NCBI GenBank assembly: GCA_016280695.1
Contig: JAEEHG010000183.1
Span: 1 to 8,217, forward strand
Length of the DNA stretch: 8,217 nucleotides
Direction of reading: 5' to 3'
From: Solobacterium sp.
GTDB taxonomy: Bacteria > Bacillota_I > Bacilli_A > Erysipelotrichales > Erysipelotrichaceae
The notes beneath the pieces are model-generated. The model saw only the letters and a list, made by a program, of their open reading frames with translations, was not told where the DNA came from and made no database searches. A program made the translations under genes and the position numbers. Shown here piece by piece: positions 6,136 to 8,217 of the stretch; within the stretch, counting starts at the first letter, position 1, and every line of letters begins with the position of its first letter.

Positions 6136-7440
6136 TTACAGAGCGTTCTTCTTTTCCTTAACCGGAACCAGAACTTCCTGACCGCCCATGTACGGACGCA
6201 GCGGTTCAGCGATCTTGACTGTACCGTCAGCCTGTACGTTGTTCTCGAGGTAGGCAATCAGGGCCCGCGGTGTAGCGACGACTGTGTTGTTCAGTGTGTG
6301 CGCGAAGTAGTTGCCGTTTTCACCCTTGATGCGGATGCCCAGGCGTCTTGCCTGCGCGTCGCCGAGGTTGGAGCAGCTGCCGACTTCAAAGTACTTCTTC
6401 TGACGCGGGCTCCAGGCCTCAACGTCACAGCTCTTGACCTTCAGGTCAGCCAGGTCACCGGAGCAGCATTCCAGCTGACGGACCGGGATATCCAGGCTGC
6501 GGAAGAACTTGACGGATGTCTGCCACAGCTTGTCATAGTACTTCGGGGAATCTTCCGGCTCGCAGATGATAACCATTTCCTGCTTCTCGAACTGGTGGAC
6601 ACGGTATGTGCCGCGCTCTTCGATGCCGTGCGCACCGACTTCCTTACGGAAGCACGGGCTGTAGGAAGTCAGCTCATACGGCAGGGCTTCCTTCTTGACT
6701 GTCCGGTTGATGAACCGGCCGATCATGGAGTGCTCGGATGTACCGATCAGATACAGGTCTTCGCCCTCGATCTTGTACATCATGTTTTCCATTTCCTTGA
6801 AGCTCATGACACCCTTGACGACTTCGCCGTGGATCATGAACGGCGGCAGGAAGTATGTGAAGCCTTCGTTGATCATGAAGTCACGGGCATAGGACAGGAT
6901 GGAGGAGTGCAGTCTGGCAACATCACCGCTCAGGAAGTAGAAACCGTTGCCGGATGTGTTGCGGGCGCTGTCCAGATCGATGCCGTCCAGGCTTTCCATG
7001 ATGTCAACATGGTACGGAACTTCCCATTCCGGGACAACCGGATCACCGAACTTCTGGATTTCGACGTTTTCCGTGTCGTCACGGCCGATCGGAACAGTCG
7101 GGTCGATGATGTTCGGGATGACCATCATGCGGTTCTTGATTTCTTCTTCGAGCTCAGCTTCCTTGGCTTCCAGGGCTTCCAGTTCAGCGCCATATTCCTG
7201 GACCTTGGCCTTTACCTTCTCAGCTTCTTCCTTCAGGCCTTTGCCCATCAGTCCGCCGATTTCCTTGGAGAGCTTGTTGCGTTCGCCTCTCAGGGCGTCT
7301 GCTCTTGTCTTGGCTTCGCGGAATGCCTGGTCGAACTTCGCCACTTCATCAACGAGGACCAGCTTTTCGTCCTGGAACTTCTTTTTGATGTTTTCTTTGA
7401 CGAGTTCAGGGTTTTCTCTAATCAGTTTAATGTCAATCAT
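6136..7440 (-). CDS. serS: Serine-tRNA ligase (seryl-tRNA synthetase)
   Basis: SerRS charges tRNA-Ser (and tRNA-Sec where present) with serine, using ATP. The 434-residue protein has the N-terminal coiled-coil arm that grips the tRNA long arm (charged heptads about 33-108), then the class II core: TSEHSMIG at 234-241, motif 2 from FRKE at 264 to QFEKQEM at 283-289, SGDLADLK at 327-334, GSCSNL at 354-359 and motif 3 PRALIAYLEN at 391-400. The frame stays open 35 codons upstream of the ATG, but that stretch is T-box leader RNA; ATG 7440 follows a strong AGGAGGG, so it is the start. ADLKVKSCDVEAW and YFAHTLNNTVVATPRA differ from the common bacterial wording and recall, from memory, haloarchaeal-like SerRS. 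Expression should respond to uncharged tRNA-Ser through the leader. Confidence 0.97.
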   Translation of the reverse strand: MIDIKLIRENPELVKENIKKKFQDEKLVLVDEVAKFDQAFREAKTRADALRGERNKLSKEIGGLMGKGLKEEAEKVKAKVQEYGAELEALEAKEAELEEEIKNRMMVIPNIIDPTVPIGRDDTENVEIQKFGDPVVPEWEVPYHVDIMESLDGIDLDSARNTSGNGFYFLSGDVARLHSSILSYARDFMINEGFTYFLPPFMIHGEVVKGVMSFKEMENMMYKIEGEDLYLIGTSEHSMIGRFINRTVKKEALPYELTSYSPCFRKEVGAHGIEERGTYRVHQFEKQEMVIICEPEDSPKYYDKLWQTSVKFFRSLDIPVRQLECCSGDLADLKVKSCDVEAWSPRQKKYFEVGSCSNLGDAQARRLGIRIKGENGNYFAHTLNNTVVATPRALIAYLENNVQADGTVKIAEPLRPYMGGQEVLVPVKEKKNAL

Positions 7441-7448
7441 TTCAATTT

Positions 7449-7455
7449 CCCTCCT
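7449..7455 (-). promoter_or_regulatory. Strong ribosome binding site deciding the serS start
   Basis: AGGAGGG lies eight bases before ATG 7440 and just after the T-box terminator T-run. It rules out the in-frame upstream Met at 7545, which falls in parS and the T-box leader. Confidence 0.85.
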
Positions 7456-7461
7456 GGATAT

Positions 7462-7493
7462 AAAAACACCGTCACTGCAGTCAGGGACGATGT
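7462..7493 (-). terminator. Regulated terminator of the T-box leader
   Basis: ACATCGTC pairs with GACGGTGT over eight bp (one G-T wobble) around a 12-base loop, and TTTTT follows. The CGTC of its left arm is also part of the antiterminator strand that pairs with the T-box AGGG, the classic either-or switch. Confidence 0.85.
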
Positions 7494-7520
7494 GATTTTC
7501 GCGGTGCCACCCTATTTGCC

Positions 7521-7544
7521 TGATTGTTTCACGTGAAACAATCA
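7521..7544. other. parS: parS site 2, inside the T-box leader
   Basis: TGTTTCACGTGAAACA at 7525-7540 is identical to parS site 1 and to the Spo0J/ParB consensus. Here the symmetry extends four more bases on each side, making a 24-bp perfect palindrome (7521-7544). In the transcript it would fold into a hairpin of about ten bp with an ACGU loop, ending eight bases before the T-box. It can therefore serve as a ParB site in DNA and as T-box Stem III in RNA. The centres of the two sites are 1451 bp apart and flank serS. Confidence 0.92.
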
Positions 7545-7696
7545 AACCACTTCATTATGCGGATAACGGCCGCGGCCGGAAATGGTTGGTTTCACTCAGG
7601 GATGGATTTCCTTCTGTTTTGCGGCAGCTTTCATCAACCGCTGCCTTTCTGCGACTGCGCCACAAAAGTACTTGTTCCCGTCAACGAGATACCTTT

Positions 7697-7725
7697 ATTA
7701 TTGCCACATCCCGGACGTTTGTCAA
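7697..7725 (-). promoter_or_regulatory. Promoter of the T-box leader and serS
   Basis: The minus strand has a perfect TTGACA (7725-7720), a 17-base spacer and AATAAT (7702-7697), which is five of six to consensus. A start near 7690 gives a leader of about 250 nt before the serS ATG, normal for a T-box gene. Its -35 box overlaps that of the divergent lipoprotein promoter. Confidence 0.85.
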
Positions 7726-7747
7726 GGCGTACGGGCTATGCTAGAAT
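7719..7747 (+). promoter_or_regulatory. Promoter of the lipoprotein gene, divergent from serS
   Basis: TTGTCA (7719-7724), a 17-base spacer and TAGAAT (7742-7747) each match five of six consensus bases. A TG one base before the -10 makes it an extended -10. The expected start near 7754 leaves a leader of about 17 nt holding the AAGGG ribosome binding site. The -35 box lies on the same bases as the serS -35 box on the other strand. Confidence 0.78.
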
Positions 7748-7770
7748 GGGCGGGAAAGAAGGGATGAAAC

Positions 7771-8217
7771 TTGAAAAAAACCCTTATGGCAGGCCTGCTT
7801 CCGCTGTTTCTGCTGACCGCCTGCACAAACCGGCATGACCCGGCCGAAGACACCTCAAACGGCCCGGTCACGACCCCGGATGAACTTACCGATGCCGAAA
7901 AGGAACTGCTGATGATCCAGGGCTGCATCGAAGATTACAATACCGGCCGCATTGCCGAACGGGAAGAATACTACCAGATGGTGATCCCGCCTATGCCGCT
8001 GGAACTGGAGCAGCTGCCGGAAGTCAAGTCACTCAATGACCTGAAACCCGAGAAGATTGACAGCGCGCAGTCCAACATCACCTACGCCGGTTCCATCCGC
8101 GCCGGCGAGCGCTATGATGTTCTTTTCATCATATATAAACCGACAGTCAACGGCTTCTGGCTCCATGGTGACATTGAATTCCGGGTCAATCCGGACGACA
8201 TCACCGTCAATGACCCG
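7771..8217 (+). CDS. Predicted secreted lipoprotein of unknown function (C-terminus outside the window)
   Basis: The reading frame starts with TTG at 7771, seven bases after AAGGG, and stays open to the right edge (149 residues seen). The N-terminus is a lipoprotein signal peptide: MKKTLM, a hydrophobic run AGLLPLFLL, then the lipobox LTAC with C18 as the expected lipidated cysteine, so the protein should be anchored on the outer face of the membrane. A Thr/Asp/Pro-rich linker (19-40) leads to a mixed acidic domain with no motif I can name. The first 40 residues after the linker look helical (DAEKELLMIQGCIEDYNTGRI); later strands include RYDVLFIIYKP and GDIEFRV. An ATG at 7786 would cut off the positive n-region and is less likely. 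It has its own promoter and is divergent from serS; no partner gene is visible. Confidence 0.82.
   Translation, partial: MKKTLMAGLLPLFLLTACTNRHDPAEDTSNGPVTTPDELTDAEKELLMIQGCIEDYNTGRIAEREEYYQMVIPPMPLELEQLPEVKSLNDLKPEKIDSAQSNITYAGSIRAGERYDVLFIIYKPTVNGFWLHGDIEFRVNPDDITVNDP

Larger units (their letters stand above)
7462..7690 (-). promoter_or_regulatory. Serine T-box leader of serS (tRNA-sensing riboswitch)
   Basis: The minus strand carries the T-box GGGTGGCACCGCG at 7512-7500; its TGGC can pair with the GCCA end of tRNA-Ser. Upstream, Stem I has an AGTA loop-E element in ACAAGTAC, a distal hairpin GGCAGC-GGTTGATGAAA-GCTGCC near 7644-7622, and a GAAATCCA specifier loop with the serine codon TCC at 7606-7604. 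GGGA and TCCC close that loop. A Stem II-like helix pairs AAACCA (7592-7587) with TGGTTT (7549-7544) around a GC-rich core, CGGCCGCGGCCG. The parS palindrome occupies the Stem III position. The terminator (7493-7466) and the antiterminator strand CGTCCCT (7489-7483) overlap and exclude each other. Uncharged tRNA-Ser would allow read-through into serS. Confidence 0.93.

Noticed and set aside
6298..7536. A 412-codon open frame on the plus strand, opposite serS
   Set aside because: It is an antisense shadow of the clear SerRS gene and runs through the T-box terminator and parS; there is no recognisable protein.
7441..7545. Extending SerRS to an upstream in-frame Met (35 extra residues)
   Set aside because: Those codons are T-box, terminator and half of parS. 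The AGGAGGG before ATG 7440 and the normal SerRS N-terminus fix the start.
7567..7578. CGGCCGCGGCCG palindrome as an operator or second protein-binding site
   Set aside because: It lies at the core of the Stem II-like helix of the T-box leader, which explains the symmetry without a DNA-binding protein.
7764..7838. A short plus-strand frame starting ATGAAACTTGAA, overlapping the lipoprotein start
   Set aside because: It has 24 codons and no signal-peptide or domain character, and its ATG directly abuts the AAGGG. The TTG frame has correct spacing and a clear lipobox.

Overview
The window looks like origin-proximal chromosome of a Bacillota (Firmicutes) bacterium of moderately high GC. The support is a serine T-box leader in front of serS, strong AGGAGG-type ribosome binding sites, the tadA/SRP RNA/dnaX/ybaB/recR neighbourhood known from Bacillus, mnmG at the left edge (an origin neighbour in many bacteria), and two perfect matches to the Spo0J/ParB site parS. 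The short, Alu-less SRP RNA would fit an Erysipelotrichia- or Mollicutes-like lineage better than Bacillus, but that placement is a weak inference. Almost everything reads on the minus strand; only the gene at the right edge reads on the plus strand.

Layout in transcription order, from right to left. At 7690-7745 two divergent promoters share one -35 box. The rightward one drives a lipoprotein gene (7771 to the window edge). The leftward one drives a serine T-box leader (about 7690-7462) and serS (7440-6136). A parS palindrome sits inside the T-box leader, where Stem III is expected. A second parS lies just past serS and overlaps the U-tract of its terminator. Next come an SRP RNA gene with its own promoter (about 6028-5950) and tadA (5942-5451), which begins six bases after the SRP T-tract and has no visible ribosome binding site. 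A terminator at the end of tadA abuts an extended -10 promoter. From there runs a tight operon: dnaX, ybaB, recR, fhs, an unassigned gene for an EVE/PUA-like protein, and the start of mnmG, with gaps from 20 bp down to 8-bp overlaps.

The genes serve translation accuracy and protein targeting (SerRS, TadA wobble deaminase, MnmG wobble uridine modification, SRP RNA), replication and repair (DnaX clamp loader, RecR, YbaB), and one-carbon metabolism (Fhs, which activates formate; MnmG also uses methylene-tetrahydrofolate). No CRISPR array, insertion sequence, prophage or toxin-antitoxin pair was seen, and there is no clear new multigene system. The most unusual signals are regulatory: parS embedded in a T-box leader, parS merged with a terminator, a -35 box shared by opposite promoters, and the SRP RNA-tadA junction.
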